From NCBI RefSeq assembly GCF_011303555.1, contig NZ_CP049868.1:1178001-1242000 (forward strand): a DNA stretch of 64,000 nucleotides, in the 5' to 3' direction. Shown here piece after piece: positions 26,312-37,040 of the stretch; position 1 is the first letter of the stretch; every line of letters starts with the position of its first letter. A program made the translations under genes and the position numbers. This DNA comes from Pedobacter sp. HDW13 (GTDB lineage: Bacteria > Bacteroidota > Bacteroidia > Sphingobacteriales > Sphingobacteriaceae). The notes below the pieces were generated by a model. That model was not told the DNA's origin. It saw nothing but the letters and a program-made list of their open reading frames with translations, and did not search any database.

Positions 26312-29300
26312 TTGGCTTTTAACAAACACCAAACACACTCTGTTTTGAATAAATACGTACGCAAAAGTCTTAAAATTTTACTGTGGTTAATTGCCTCCAT
26401 TATTATATTGGTGATTGGTTTAGCGCTGTCGCTAAATATTCCGGCCGTTCAAAATTTTGTTAAAGATAAGGCCATCAATTACCTGAAAACCAAAACCAAA
26501 ACCGAAGTTAGCCTTGAAAGCATTAAAATAGCCCTGCCCAAAGATGTTGTACTCAACAAATTCTATATCGAAGACCGTAAAGGTGATACTCTGCTTTATG
26601 CAGAAAAACTGGCTGTAGATATCAGCTTATTTAAGTTGTTAAAAAACACTGTTGAGGTAAACAATATTGAGTTAAAAAATGTACGCGCAAATGTGAAGCG
26701 CATTAGCCCTGATACTACATTCAATTTTTCTTTTCTGGTTGATGCTTTTGCAAGTGATCAGAAAAAACCCGAAGAGAAAGTTAAAAAAGATACCACCTCT
26801 ACCCTAAAATTTTCGGTCGATAAAGTTTCGTTTGAAGATATAGGCCTTAGCTACCGCGATGATGTGGCAGGCAACGATGTAAAGCTTTACCTGGGTGCCT
26901 TTAAAACCAAAATCAAAAATTTCGATCTGGCCAACCAGCACTATGTGATTAAGGAGCTGAGCTTAAATAATACGTCTTTACGGTACCTGCAGCAAAAACC
27001 TTTAGTTAAACTGGTGCAACACATCACCAACAGTGTGGATAGCAGTGAGAAGGAGCAGGGAAAACTGCCTTTAATAGAAGTGCAGAATTTTGTTTTCAGC
27101 AAGGTAAAAGTACATTACGACGATCAGATTTCGACTACCAAAGCTGTTGCCGATGTAAACGACCTTGGTTTGGTTAACTTAAAAGTAGATTTAACCAATA
27201 GCAAATACGCAGTTGATGATGCACATTTAAACAAATCGAACATCCTGTTTGCCTTTAAACCTGCGCCCAGTAACGATTTAAAAAAAGTAAAAGATACTGT
27301 ATTACCCGAAAAATCGACCTTGGGGCTGCTGATCAAAAATATTAGCCTGGCCGATAATCAGGTGCAGTTCGATAACCTCGGCGCCAAACCTGCTGCAAAA
27401 GGAATGGATTTTAATCACCTCAAAATTGCCGGATTAAATTTAGGTGCGAGCGACGTATCTTACAGTGCAGCAGGGATAAAAGCCAATGTTAAAAATGGCT
27501 CGTTAAAAGAAAAAAGCGGTTTTGTATTAAATGAGTTGAAAGGCGATGCCGTGTACAATGACAAGCAGATTAAGCTGAGCAATTTTGTACTCAAAACCCC
27601 AAATACCACTATCGAAAATGCCACTGAGCTTAATGTTACTTCGATGGAGGATTTAACCAAACACCCCGAACGTGTAAAACTTAACCTGGCCTTTAAAAAC
27701 ACCACGATTGGTTTAAAGGATGCGGGCTATTTTAGCGATGCCATTCCGGCGAATTACCGTAACGAAAAAATAAAGCTCAATGCCGATGTTAACGGTTACT
27801 TAAATAACCTGAATATTCCACGCTTACAGGTTAGCGGATTAAAAAATACCCAGATCGATATCAGTGGAAAAGCAAAAGGCCTGCCCGATATCAAAAAAAC
27901 CTTTCTGGATTTAAACATCAAAAAGCTCCATGTTACCAAAAGCGATATTTTGGTTGCCGTAACTAAAAAATCGCTCCCGCCTACCATCGAACTGCCCAAT
28001 GTAATTGATGCAAAGGGTAATTTTAAAGGATCGATGACTGATTTTAACACCAACCTAAACATCCTAACCGATATGGGTGGTGCCAATGTAATAGCAGGAA
28101 TGAAGGGGCCAAAAGGTAGGGAAAGTTACCAGGCCGATATTAGCCTGAACAATTTTAATGTTGGCCGTTTGTTAAAAATGCAGCCCAAATTGGGTCGCGT
28201 TTCAGCAAAAGCCAGGGTGGCAGGTACCGGTTTAGATCCCAAAAAAATCAATGCTAAATTTAATGCAAAGGTGTTAAGCGCTTACTACAATAAATATACT
28301 TACCGCAATTTAAATGTAGCCGGTACGTATGCCAACCAAAACGTTGTGGTAAAAAGCAGTATGCCCGATAGCAATGCCAACTTTGCCCTCGATGCTAAAG
28401 TGAACCTGGCCGGAAAATACCCAAGCATAAAAGCTGATTTGAATTTAAAACAGGTTAATCTGCAGGCTTTAAATTTTAGTCCAACCGTATTAAGTGCAGC
28501 AGGTGTAGTTAAAGTAGACCTGGCTACCGCCGATGCCGATTATTTAAACGGGTCGGTTGATGTTACAGGCCTGCAGCTGGTAAAAGATAAACAGCGGATT
28601 AATGTAGATACCATTTCGGTACGCGCCAAAACAACGGCTACTGAAAATGAACTTACGCTGAATTCGGAAATTCTATCGGCCAAAATTGATGGTAAATATC
28701 AACTAACCAATATCAGTAGTGCCATTATAAACGAAATCAATAAATATTATGCTTTCGGTACCGTTACCAAAGTTCCCGATCAGCGTTTAAGGTTCTTTGT
28801 GCGTGTGTACGATTCAAAACTGTTAAAGAGTTTTGTACCCGAATTAACGGTGTTTAAACAATCTCAGTTTTACGGCTTAATTGATACCCAAAAAGACAGT
28901 CTTCAGATTAAAGGAAATCTCCCACAGGTTGTTTATGGCGATTTCAAAGTAGACACCACGGTTTTAAACATCAACAACGACAACAATAAACTCGATTACA
29001 GTTTAACTGTTAAAAGTTTACAAAGTCCATCCATTGCCCTTTTTAATACGGAGGTTACCGGCGATGCAGCCAACAATAATTTAGGCATAAACGTTTTCTT
29101 ACGCGACAGGCAACGTAAAAACAAATATGTAATCGGTGGTAATTTCCAATCCATTAACAAAGATTTTAAATTTACCCTCGATCCGCAAAAACTGTTGCTC
29201 GATTACCAGAAATGGGTGGTTTCGCAAGATAATTACATCCAGTTCGGGGCTTCGGGTATTTTGGTCAACCAGTTTCAGATCAGTAATAGCGGCCAATCGC

Positions 29301-31336
29301 TGGCCATAAACAGCAACCCAACCGAGCCCAATGCACCTTTAGCAGTTGAGTTTAAAGATTTTCAATTGGAAACCCTTACCAAATTTGCCGAAACCGACAC
29401 CACTTTGGTAGGCGGTCGTTTAAATGGAACAGCCAATGTGAAAGACCTGGCTACTACCCCGAAATTTGAGGCCAATCTCACCATCGATCAGTTGCGTTAC
29501 CAGAAAGACCAGTTGGGTACCTTGCGCTTAGCCGTAAACAACAATACCGAAAATGCTTTTGAGGTAAACCTCGCATTAACCGGCGTGCACGAATTAAGGG
29601 CAAACGGTTTTTATTATACTGCACCACAAAGTGCATTAGATTTGACCGTAAATATCGATAAGATTGAAATGAAAAACATTGAGAGCTTATCGGCCGGACA
29701 GCTTAAACGTGGCACAGGCACCTTAACAGGAGCACTAACCGTTAAAGGGGCATTAACGGAACCAAAAATACTGGGCGATTTAACCTTCAATAATGCCGGA
29801 TTTAACGTGGCCTATGTAAACTCTTATTTCCGGATGCCAAACGAAAAGATTTCGTTTACCGAAGAAGGGATCAGCTTTAACAACTTTACATTGATCGATT
29901 CTTTAAACCAGAAAGCCACCATTAACGGAAAAGTTTACACCAGCGATTTTAAGAATTACCGCTTCGGTTTGGATATTAAAACCAATAATTTCAGGGCACT
30001 GAATTCGACCGCAGCCGATAACGACATGATTTACGGAACGGTTTTCTTAACCAGCGATATCAAAGTGCGTGGCGATTTGAACCAGCCCGATGTAAACATG
30101 AACATTAAGGTAAACAAGGGCACCAAGTTTTTCTTTGCCTTGCCTGCCAACGATCCATCCATTATCGACCAGGAAGGTATTGTTCAGTTTATTGATGAAG
30201 ACGCCCCGCCATTTAATGGCAAAAAGGCACTGAATGTAGATAGCATCAGCAAAGCGCCTATTAAAGGCTTAAACTTAGTTGCCGCAGTAAATATCGACCC
30301 TGAGGCTGAACTCAATGTGGTAGTAGATCCGGCCAGTGGCGATAACCTGAATGTAAAAGGCGATGCCGATTTAAATGTAACGATGGATCCCAGCGGTAAA
30401 ATCAGCATGACAGGCCGTTACGAAATTGTAGATGGTTCGTACAACCTTACCCTTGCCGTGGTTAAGAAAGAATTTAAACTCGTAAAAGGTAGTACCATTA
30501 TCTGGACTGGCGAACCAACATCGGCTAATGCCAATATAACAGCTTTGTATGAGGTGAATGCAGCTCCTATCGATTTGCTCAATCAGCCAGACCTTTACGA
30601 AGCCAGAACCAAATTACCTTTTCAGGTTTATTTAATGATGAAAGGCGAATTATTAAAGCCAACCATTTCATTTAAACTCGATTTACCCGAAAATGAGCGT
30701 GGCGCACTGAGCGGCCAGGTGTATACCAAGCTGATTAACGTAAACCGCGATGAAAGCGAACTGAACAAGCAGGTTTTTGCCTTGCTGGCTTTAAACCGGT
30801 TTATTGCTAATAATCCGTTCCAGAGTTTGGCTGGTGGTGGCGGTGGGGTTTCTACCCTTGCCCGCTCGAGTGTAAGTAAATTGCTAACTGAGCAGCTAAA
30901 CAATTTAACTTCAGATTTGATACAAGGTGTAGACCTCAACTTCGGGGTAAATTCATCAGAAGATTACTCTACAGGTTCAATGCAGCAAAAAACCGATTTA
31001 GAAGTTGGTTTATCTAAAAAACTACTGAATGATCGATTAACGGTTACTGTAGGTAGTTCGTTCGCGCTGGAAGGTCCGCAGGCACCAGGAGAAAAATCGA
31101 CCAATATTGCCGGAAACGTAAATGTAGAATATGCACTTTCGGCGGATGGCCGCTACCGGTTAAGGGCTTACCGCCGCAACCAGAACGATGTGATTGTGCA
31201 AGGTCAGATTATCGAAACCGGCTTAGGGTTTACTTTGGTGGTAGACTACAATAAATTTAGAGAGATATTTCAGAAGAAACGCATTAGAAGAATAAGAAAC
31301 ATTGAACAGAAAGCACAAGATGAAAAAACTAACTAG
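26312..31336 (+). CDS. tamB: Translocation and assembly module inner-membrane protein TamB
   Basis: Very large AsmA/TamB-type protein spanning the periplasm, implicated in outer-membrane protein assembly and lipid transfer with a TamA-like partner. One N-terminal TM helix (LLWLIASIIILVIGLALSL) anchors it. A long beta-rich body carries AsmA-like features (YLKTKTKTEVSLESIKIALP), and the C-terminal DUF490/TamB domain ends the protein. No ATG is available: TTG at 26312 or TTG at 26345 (MNKYVRKSLKILLW) must be used, and the second matches usual TamB N-termini better. The gene overlaps tamL by 17 bases. Length is 1674 residues from the first TTG. Confidence 0.93.
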   Translation: MAFNKHQTHSVLNKYVRKSLKILLWLIASIIILVIGLALSLNIPAVQNFVKDKAINYLKTKTKTEVSLESIKIALPKDVVLNKFYIEDRKGDTLLYAEKLAVDISLFKLLKNTVEVNNIELKNVRANVKRISPDTTFNFSFLVDAFASDQKKPEEKVKKDTTSTLKFSVDKVSFEDIGLSYRDDVAGNDVKLYLGAFKTKIKNFDLANQHYVIKELSLNNTSLRYLQQKPLVKLVQHITNSVDSSEKEQGKLPLIEVQNFVFSKVKVHYDDQISTTKAVADVNDLGLVNLKVDLTNSKYAVDDAHLNKSNILFAFKPAPSNDLKKVKDTVLPEKSTLGLLIKNISLADNQVQFDNLGAKPAAKGMDFNHLKIAGLNLGASDVSYSAAGIKANVKNGSLKEKSGFVLNELKGDAVYNDKQIKLSNFVLKTPNTTIENATELNVTSMEDLTKHPERVKLNLAFKNTTIGLKDAGYFSDAIPANYRNEKIKLNADVNGYLNNLNIPRLQVSGLKNTQIDISGKAKGLPDIKKTFLDLNIKKLHVTKSDILVAVTKKSLPPTIELPNVIDAKGNFKGSMTDFNTNLNILTDMGGANVIAGMKGPKGRESYQADISLNNFNVGRLLKMQPKLGRVSAKARVAGTGLDPKKINAKFNAKVLSAYYNKYTYRNLNVAGTYANQNVVVKSSMPDSNANFALDAKVNLAGKYPSIKADLNLKQVNLQALNFSPTVLSAAGVVKVDLATADADYLNGSVDVTGLQLVKDKQRINVDTISVRAKTTATENELTLNSEILSAKIDGKYQLTNISSAIINEINKYYAFGTVTKVPDQRLRFFVRVYDSKLLKSFVPELTVFKQSQFYGLIDTQKDSLQIKGNLPQVVYGDFKVDTTVLNINNDNNKLDYSLTVKSLQSPSIALFNTEVTGDAANNNLGINVFLRDRQRKNKYVIGGNFQSINKDFKFTLDPQKLLLDYQKWVVSQDNYIQFGASGILVNQFQISNSGQSLAINSNPTEPNAPLAVEFKDFQLETLTKFAETDTTLVGGRLNGTANVKDLATTPKFEANLTIDQLRYQKDQLGTLRLAVNNNTENAFEVNLALTGVHELRANGFYYTAPQSALDLTVNIDKIEMKNIESLSAGQLKRGTGTLTGALTVKGALTEPKILGDLTFNNAGFNVAYVNSYFRMPNEKISFTEEGISFNNFTLIDSLNQKATINGKVYTSDFKNYRFGLDIKTNNFRALNSTAADNDMIYGTVFLTSDIKVRGDLNQPDVNMNIKVNKGTKFFFALPANDPSIIDQEGIVQFIDEDAPPFNGKKALNVDSISKAPIKGLNLVAAVNIDPEAELNVVVDPASGDNLNVKGDADLNVTMDPSGKISMTGRYEIVDGSYNLTLAVVKKEFKLVKGSTIIWTGEPTSANANITALYEVNAAPIDLLNQPDLYEARTKLPFQVYLMMKGELLKPTISFKLDLPENERGALSGQVYTKLINVNRDESELNKQVFALLALNRFIANNPFQSLAGGGGGVSTLARSSVSKLLTEQLNNLTSDLIQGVDLNFGVNSSEDYSTGSMQQKTDLEVGLSKKLLNDRLTVTVGSSFALEGPQAPGEKSTNIAGNVNVEYALSADGRYRLRAYRRNQNDVIVQGQIIETGLGFTLVVDYNKFREIFQKKRIRRIRNIEQKAQDEKTN

Positions 31337-33632
31337 ACCGCTTTTATTTTTACTGGCCTGTTTAGTTTGGGCTTGCAGCAGTACCAAATCTTTAAAACCA
31401 GGACAGATTTTGTACACCGGTGCTGAAGTGAAAATCAATCCGGATTCTTCTGGGAAGATTGATAACGAAAAGCAGATTAAAAACGATCTCGAGGCTAAAA
31501 CAAGGCCTCGTCCTAACAGTTCAATCCTGGGGATCAAATTCAAACTTGGCCTTTACAACCTTGCCGGCGAACCTAAAAAGCCAAAGGGTTTCAGGAACTG
31601 GCTACGCAAAAAAGGAGAAGCTCCGGTGCTGTTGAACGATGTAAAACTGAAATACAATAACGATGTACTTACCAGTTATCTCATTAGTGAAGGCTACCTG
31701 CAGGCCAATGTTACCGGCGATACCATAGTGAAAGAAAAAAAAGGTAAAGCCATTTATACCGCAGTTACTGGCCAGCGCTATAAAATCAATAAAGTAACTT
31801 TCCCGCCCGATACAGGTATTTTAACCAAAAACATCAATGTTAACAAGGATAAAACCTTGTTAAAAGTGGGTGATTTTTATGATATTGACACCTATAAAAA
31901 CGAACGGATCAGGATTGATAATGACCTGAAAGAAATTGGTTATTTCTATTTCAGTCCCGATTACCTGATTATACAGGTTGATAGTACCATCGGCAAAAAC
32001 CTGGTTAACATTAAGGTAAAAGTTAAAGATATTGCGCCTGATGCGGCGATAAAGCCTTACACCGTTAAAAACATCAATATTTACCCTAACTATTCGTTGC
32101 GGAGAGATAGTGCTTTAAGGAAGCTAAATCCGTTGGTATATAACGATTTTAACATTTACGATAACCGCAATACGTTTAAACCTAAACTTTTCGACCGTCT
32201 GGTATTTTTTCAAAAAGGAGAAGCCTATAACCGTAAAGATCATAACCAATCGTTAAACAGGATGGTAAATGTAGGTGCATTTCAAGATGTTAGGGTGGAG
32301 TTTTTGCCTGTAGATAGTTTTAGGAACAATCAACTTGACCTGAATATCTATTTAACCCCTTTAAAGAAAAATTCGCTTACTTTCTCGGTTACCGGAACCA
32401 GTAAATCAAATAATTTTGTTGGTTCTGAAGTTAAGGTTACCCAAACCACACGGAACCTGTTCAGAAATGCGGAACAGCTTGATTTAAGCGTTAGTGGCGG
32501 CTTTGAAACTCAAACTAAAGGAACCTCACTGGGCAAAAATTCGTTGTCGTTTACGGCCGAAGGAAAACTAACTTTCCCCAGGTTAATTGTTCCATTCTAT
32601 AAACCGAACAGCACCAATGCCTTTATTCCTAAAACCATCACCTCGCTGTCTTACCAGATGCTAAATAGGGGTTCGGAATATACTTTACATGCTATAAAAG
32701 GCGAATACGGGTATAATTTTAAGGAAAATCAGTACAAAGAGCATAATTTTAATCCGATATCGATTAGTTATGTAGCTACAAGTTTCCCTGATACCAATAC
32801 CAGAGATAGCCTTTTTAAAAATAATCCGCTTTTAAGATCTACACTTGAAAACCAATTCATCGTCGGTAGCAATTACAATTTTACCTATACCAACCAGATG
32901 GAAGATAGCCGTCGGAATAATGTATACTTCTACGGCGCTTTAGAAACCGGAGGAAACGTTTGGGGTTTATTTACTTCTAAAAATAATGAAGGCAAGCGAA
33001 CCATTTTTAATGTTCCCTTAACCCAGTTTATCCGCGTAGAAGCCGATTTAAGAGATTATTATAAAATTACCAAAAACCTGATCTGGGCTAATCGGTTAAA
33101 CTTAGGCTATGGTTATGCTTATGGCAACAGTAGCTCATTACCCTTTGTTAAACAGTTTTTTGCAGGCGGCAGTAATGATGTAAGGGCCTTCCCTGCCCGT
33201 ACATTGGGCCCAGGCACCTATAAAGTTCGCGATGATGCCATTTTCGCTGATCAGGGTGGTGATATTAAATTAATGCTGAATTCAGAACTGCGTTTTAAAA
33301 TTGTGAGTATATTCTATGGCGCGTTATTTGTTGATGCTGGTAATATCTGGCTCAGGAAAGAAGATCTCGGAGAACCTGGCAAACCAGAAACTGCCAGGCT
33401 TGGCTCTGGCTTCAGGCTAAAGAATACATTTAATGAACTTGCTGTAGGCACAGGTGCCGGCTTAAGGGTAGATGTTAGTATTTTTGTAGTGCGCCTGGAT
33501 GTAGCTTTCCCTGTGCGTAAACCATATTTGCCTGAGGGACAACGTTGGGTATTCAACGATATCAATTTTGGAAGTAAAGACTGGCGCAGGCAAAATTTAA
33601 TTTTTAATATTGGGATAGGATATCCATTTTAG
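31320..33632 (+). CDS. tamL: TamL, lipidated TamA/BamA-family outer-membrane protein
   Basis: Outer-membrane beta-barrel of the Omp85 superfamily, partner of TamB. The ATG at 31320 gives MKKLTRPLLFLLACLVWACSS, whose lipobox LVWAC predicts a lipoprotein, the hallmark of Bacteroidota TamL. POTRA-like domains span about residues 100-370; the C-terminal barrel contains FAGGSNDVRAFPARTLGPG, the Omp85 motif with R-x-F. It has 770 residues. The start lies inside the end of tamB, and a YihY-family gene begins 7 bases after its stop, forming one operon. Confidence 0.9.
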   Translation: MKKLTRPLLFLLACLVWACSSTKSLKPGQILYTGAEVKINPDSSGKIDNEKQIKNDLEAKTRPRPNSSILGIKFKLGLYNLAGEPKKPKGFRNWLRKKGEAPVLLNDVKLKYNNDVLTSYLISEGYLQANVTGDTIVKEKKGKAIYTAVTGQRYKINKVTFPPDTGILTKNINVNKDKTLLKVGDFYDIDTYKNERIRIDNDLKEIGYFYFSPDYLIIQVDSTIGKNLVNIKVKVKDIAPDAAIKPYTVKNINIYPNYSLRRDSALRKLNPLVYNDFNIYDNRNTFKPKLFDRLVFFQKGEAYNRKDHNQSLNRMVNVGAFQDVRVEFLPVDSFRNNQLDLNIYLTPLKKNSLTFSVTGTSKSNNFVGSEVKVTQTTRNLFRNAEQLDLSVSGGFETQTKGTSLGKNSLSFTAEGKLTFPRLIVPFYKPNSTNAFIPKTITSLSYQMLNRGSEYTLHAIKGEYGYNFKENQYKEHNFNPISISYVATSFPDTNTRDSLFKNNPLLRSTLENQFIVGSNYNFTYTNQMEDSRRNNVYFYGALETGGNVWGLFTSKNNEGKRTIFNVPLTQFIRVEADLRDYYKITKNLIWANRLNLGYGYAYGNSSSLPFVKQFFAGGSNDVRAFPARTLGPGTYKVRDDAIFADQGGDIKLMLNSELRFKIVSIFYGALFVDAGNIWLRKEDLGEPGKPETARLGSGFRLKNTFNELAVGTGAGLRVDVSIFVVRLDVAFPVRKPYLPEGQRWVFNDINFGSKDWRRQNLIFNIGIGYPF

Positions 33633-33639
33633 TTTTTTG

Positions 33640-34665
33640 ATGAAAAGAGTAAGAGTAATACATAAAATCAAATATTTTTTTGTTGCCATTTATCACCTTT
33701 TTATAGCCGCCGGAAAAGGCTTTATGGAAGATAGGGTAATGAAATTAAGTGCCTCTCTGGCTTACTATACTATCTTTTCGCTTACACCACTCATTATTAT
33801 TGTACTCTCGGCAGCCACGCTGTTTTTTGGCGATAAAATGAAAACCCGCGATAAGTTTTTTATCGAGGTTACTGAGCTGGTTGGAAAACCAGCAGCTACC
33901 CAGATACAGGGTTTTGTTGAGCATGCAAACAAAACGGGCCAGTCTACCTTGGGTTTAATTATTGGTATCGGTACATTAATTGTTGGTGCAACGGCCATTT
34001 TTATCGAAATACAAGACAGCATCAATCTGATCTGGAAAGTAAAGGCTATGCCTAAAAAAGGCTGGATAAAAATGCTCACCAACCGATTGCTTTCTTTCTC
34101 ACTCATTGTGTCGATGGGCTTCTTGCTCCTGGTATCTTTAGTAATTAACAGTGTTGTTGTTGGTTTGGGCGATAAACTGGTTTCCCTAATTTCGGAAAGT
34201 AAGGTTGATGATGTGATACCTGTGGCAAACGATACCATGGCCTTAATTATCTACATCTTAAATAATGCACTTACGCTTACCGCTGTTACGGCCGTATTTA
34301 CCATTATTTTTAAGGTACTGCCCGATGTTAACATTAAATGGAAATCGGCTATAATTGGTGCATTATTCACTGCCCTGCTGTTTAGCCTCGGCAAATATTT
34401 AATCGGTATCTACATCGAAAAAGGAAGTACGGTTTCGGCATTTGGTGCAGCAGGTTCTATTATCATTATCCTCCTGTGGATTTACTACACTTCCATTATC
34501 CTTTATTTTGGTGCAGAATTTACACAAGCTTATGCCGAAAAGTTCGATGGCGGTATTTCACCCAGTAAATATGCCGTATTTACTAAAATTACGATTGTAG
34601 AGAAAAAGGTTGATGTATTGCCACCACAACACCCTGAAGATACGGTTAACCTGCCGAAAGAATAG
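33640..34665 (+). CDS. YihY/BrkB-family inner-membrane protein (paralogue 1)
   Basis: A six-TM protein of 341 residues. Family motifs are KLSASLAYYTIFSLTPL, QDSINLIWKV and YFGAEFTQAYAE. YihY proteins have recently been connected with inner-to-outer membrane phospholipid transport alongside AsmA/TamB-type proteins. Its place 7 bases after tamL in the tamB-tamL operon fits that idea. The ATG at 33640 is preferred over the TTG just before it. A paralogue lies at 54062-55030. Confidence 0.88.
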   Translation: MKRVRVIHKIKYFFVAIYHLFIAAGKGFMEDRVMKLSASLAYYTIFSLTPLIIIVLSAATLFFGDKMKTRDKFFIEVTELVGKPAATQIQGFVEHANKTGQSTLGLIIGIGTLIVGATAIFIEIQDSINLIWKVKAMPKKGWIKMLTNRLLSFSLIVSMGFLLLVSLVINSVVVGLGDKLVSLISESKVDDVIPVANDTMALIIYILNNALTLTAVTAVFTIIFKVLPDVNIKWKSAIIGALFTALLFSLGKYLIGIYIEKGSTVSAFGAAGSIIIILLWIYYTSIILYFGAEFTQAYAEKFDGGISPSKYAVFTKITIVEKKVDVLPPQHPEDTVNLPKE

Positions 34666-34710
34666 CGAACTTAGTTTCTCATTCAGATCATCTCATTCCC
34701 AAATCTTCTT

Positions 34711-34826
34711 ACTGAAATACCCGTCCGGGCGGACGGGTATTTCAGCATCTCTTAACTTATTGGTTGGTATCCCAGCGGCTGAAAAAAGAGTACCTAAGCT
34801 GGTTGGTGAGACACCGACCAGTAGAT
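34711..34826. repeat. Composite palindromic repeat element
   Basis: A perfect 15-bp inverted repeat with a 4-base loop (34712-34726 and 34731-34745, CTGAAATACCCGTCC and complement) is followed by a second hairpin at 34799-34821 (CTGGTTGGTG / CACCGACCAG). TGGTTGGT occurs twice in the element. It lies between the convergent yihY and parE genes and resembles dispersed Pedobacter repeats. Confidence 0.65.
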
Positions 34827-34835
34827 AAACAAAAA

Positions 34836-34859
34836 AGTCAGGCCTTTTAAAACCTGACT
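34836..34859 (-). terminator. Rho-independent terminator of parE, possibly bidirectional
   Basis: AGTCAGG and CCTGACT form a 7-bp stem at 34836-34842 and 34853-34859. The minus strand is followed by TTTTTTG, seven bases after the parE stop. The plus strand has a weaker TCTCTTTTT and could end the tamB-tamL-yihY transcript. Confidence 0.8.
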
Positions 34860-34865
34860 CTCTTT

Positions 34866-36734
34866 TTATGCTACTTCCGTAATTACTTTAGGCTCTTCTG
34901 CAACCTCATCCTTCTCTATACGTAGGTTCCGGATAATGTGCTGCTGCCTGTCTGGAGTATTCTTACCCATATAATATTCTAACAGGCTCTTAATTGTCTG
35001 ATCTTTTAAAATCACAGGGTCCAATCTGATATCTTTTCCGATAAACAGTCCAAACTCATCAGGAGAAATCTCACCTAAACCTTTAAATCGGGTAATTTCA
35101 GGCTTGTTACCTAATTTTTCTATCGCATTTCTACGCTCCTCATCGCTATAGCAATAAATCGTTTCCTTTTTATTACGTACCCTAAAAAGTGGCGTTTGCA
35201 AAATATACACGTGCCCAGCCTTTACCAGATCGGGAAAAAACTGGAGGAAGAAAGTCATCATTAACAAACGGATGTGCATACCATCCACATCGGCATCAGT
35301 AGCGATAACGATATTATTGTAGTGTAAGCCCTCTAATCCGTCTTCGATATTTAAAGCGTGCTGCAACAGGTTAAATTCTTCATTTTCGTACACCACTTTT
35401 TTGGTCAGTTCGTAGCAATTAAGGGGTTTACCTTTTAAGCTGAAAACTGCCTGACAATCTACATCACGTGATTTTGTGATAGAACCGGAGGCCGAATCTC
35501 CCTCGGTAATAAATAAAGTAGTTTCGTAACGTTTTTCGTGCGTGCTGTTGAAATGCACTTTACAATCGCGCAGTTTTTTGTTGTGCAACGAAGCCTTTTT
35601 AGCCCTGTCGTTAGCCAGTTTTTTAATCCCTGCAATATCCTTACGCTCACGCTCCGATTGCATAATCCTTTTCAGCAAAGCATCGGCAACATCAGGGTTT
35701 TTGTGTAGATAATCGTCAAGTTCTTTTTTAACAAAGTCGTTAATAAAAGTAGGCACTGATGGTCCTTCGGGGCCCATATTCTGCGAACCCAGTTTTGTTT
35801 TGGTTTGCGATTCGAAAACCGGCTCCTGCACACGGATAGAAATGGCCGCGATAATGGATGAGCGTACATCAGCAGCGTCAAACTCTTTCTTAAAAAACTC
35901 ACGAACGGTTTTCACTACCGCGGCTCTGAAAGCAGCCTGGTGGGTTCCACCCTGTGTGGTGTGCTGTCCGTTAACAAAAGAATGGTAATCTTCGCCATAT
36001 TGCTGACCGTGGGTCATCGCAATTTCGATATCGGGCCCAACCATGTGGATAATTGGGTATCTGATTTCTTCTGGCTTATTAAATTTAGAAAGCAAATCGT
36101 AAAGACCTCTTTCTGAAAAATATTTCTGGTTATTGAAATTTACCGTTAATCCTGTATTTAAGAAAACGTAGTTCCAAACCATGCTCTCTACAAAATCAGG
36201 AATGTAATGGTAGTTTCTAAAAATAGTTTCGTCAGGGTAAAAAGTAATGGCAGTGCCGTTACGCTGGGTAGTATCAATAACCGGGTTTTCGGTTACAATT
36301 TCACCTTTAGAAAACTCAACTTTCTTCGTTTTTCCATCGCGGTACGATTGCACGGTAAAACTGGTCGACAAAGCATTTACCGCTTTGGTACCAACACCAT
36401 TTAAACCCACCGATTTTTGGAAGGCATTGCTATCGTATTTACCGCCGGTATTGATTTTGCTTACACAATCGATTACTTTACCCAAGGGAATACCACGGCC
36501 ATAATCGCGCACGTTTACTTTTTGCTCTGAAAGAGTAATTTCGATGGTTTTTCCTGTTCCCATCACAAACTCATCGATAGAGTTATCTACAATTTCCTTT
36601 AACAAAACATAAATACCATCGTCCTGTGCAGAGCCATCACCAAGTTTTCCGATATACATACCGGGACGCAACCTGATGTGTTCTTTCCAATCTAATGAGC
36701 GGATACTGTCGTCGTTATAAATTACTTCTGCCAT
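34866..36734 (-). CDS. parE: DNA topoisomerase IV subunit B (ParE)
   Basis: ATPase subunit of topoisomerase IV, partner of ParC (20713-23538). The GHKL ATPase part contains [14 protein letters not shown] and [14 protein letters not shown]; the transducer and TOPRIM parts follow with [11 protein letters not shown] and [13 protein letters not shown], which bind magnesium. The 622 residues match ParE rather than the longer GyrB with its insertion. It is a single gene, not beside parC; the two lie about 11 kb apart. Confidence 0.95.
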   Translation of the reverse strand: MAEVIYNDDSIRSLDWKEHIRLRPGMYIGKLGDGSAQDDGIYVLLKEIVDNSIDEFVMGTGKTIEITLSEQKVNVRDYGRGIPLGKVIDCVSKINTGGKYDSNAFQKSVGLNGVGTKAVNALSTSFTVQSYRDGKTKKVEFSKGEIVTENPVIDTTQRNGTAITFYPDETIFRNYHYIPDFVESMVWNYVFLNTGLTVNFNNQKYFSERGLYDLLSKFNKPEEIRYPIIHMVGPDIEIAMTHGQQYGEDYHSFVNGQHTTQGGTHQAAFRAAVVKTVREFFKKEFDAADVRSSIIAAISIRVQEPVFESQTKTKLGSQNMGPEGPSVPTFINDFVKKELDDYLHKNPDVADALLKRIMQSERERKDIAGIKKLANDRAKKASLHNKKLRDCKVHFNSTHEKRYETTLFITEGDSASGSITKSRDVDCQAVFSLKGKPLNCYELTKKVVYENEEFNLLQHALNIEDGLEGLHYNNIVIATDADVDGMHIRLLMMTFFLQFFPDLVKAGHVYILQTPLFRVRNKKETIYCYSDEERRNAIEKLGNKPEITRFKGLGEISPDEFGLFIGKDIRLDPVILKDQTIKSLLEYYMGKNTPDRQQHIIRNLRIEKDEVAEEPKVITEVA

Positions 36735-37040
36735 AATGTGTTTATTCTGTTCCTCAATGAAAAACCCTGCATTTTTGATTTGCCGAGCGATGAAGAGTTT
36801 GTAGAAATAACCCTGATGATTGAAATAAAAACATTTTCAGATCACCTCTTCAGAATTATCTTACAATAATAAATTTATTATGTGAGGCTAGCAAAATAAA
36901 GTTTCAACACAATGATGGAAAATGGATGATGAAAAGCATACCGTTCATGGCTTTAAGAATTAACTAAATCACCTCTTCCATCTTCCCTCTCCCCTATTTA
37001 CATAATTTCCCTATCTTCATCCCACATTAACAAATTATTC
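36735..37040. other. Divergent intergenic region parE / amino-acid permease
   Basis: No gene is visible. Degenerate 7-base units are present at about 36912-36940 (GATGGAA, AATGGAT, GATGAAA) and 36968-37025 (CTCTTCC, ATCTTCC, CTCTCCC). The rest is AT-rich and presumably contains both promoters, but no convincing -33/-7 pair was picked out. Confidence 0.5.
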
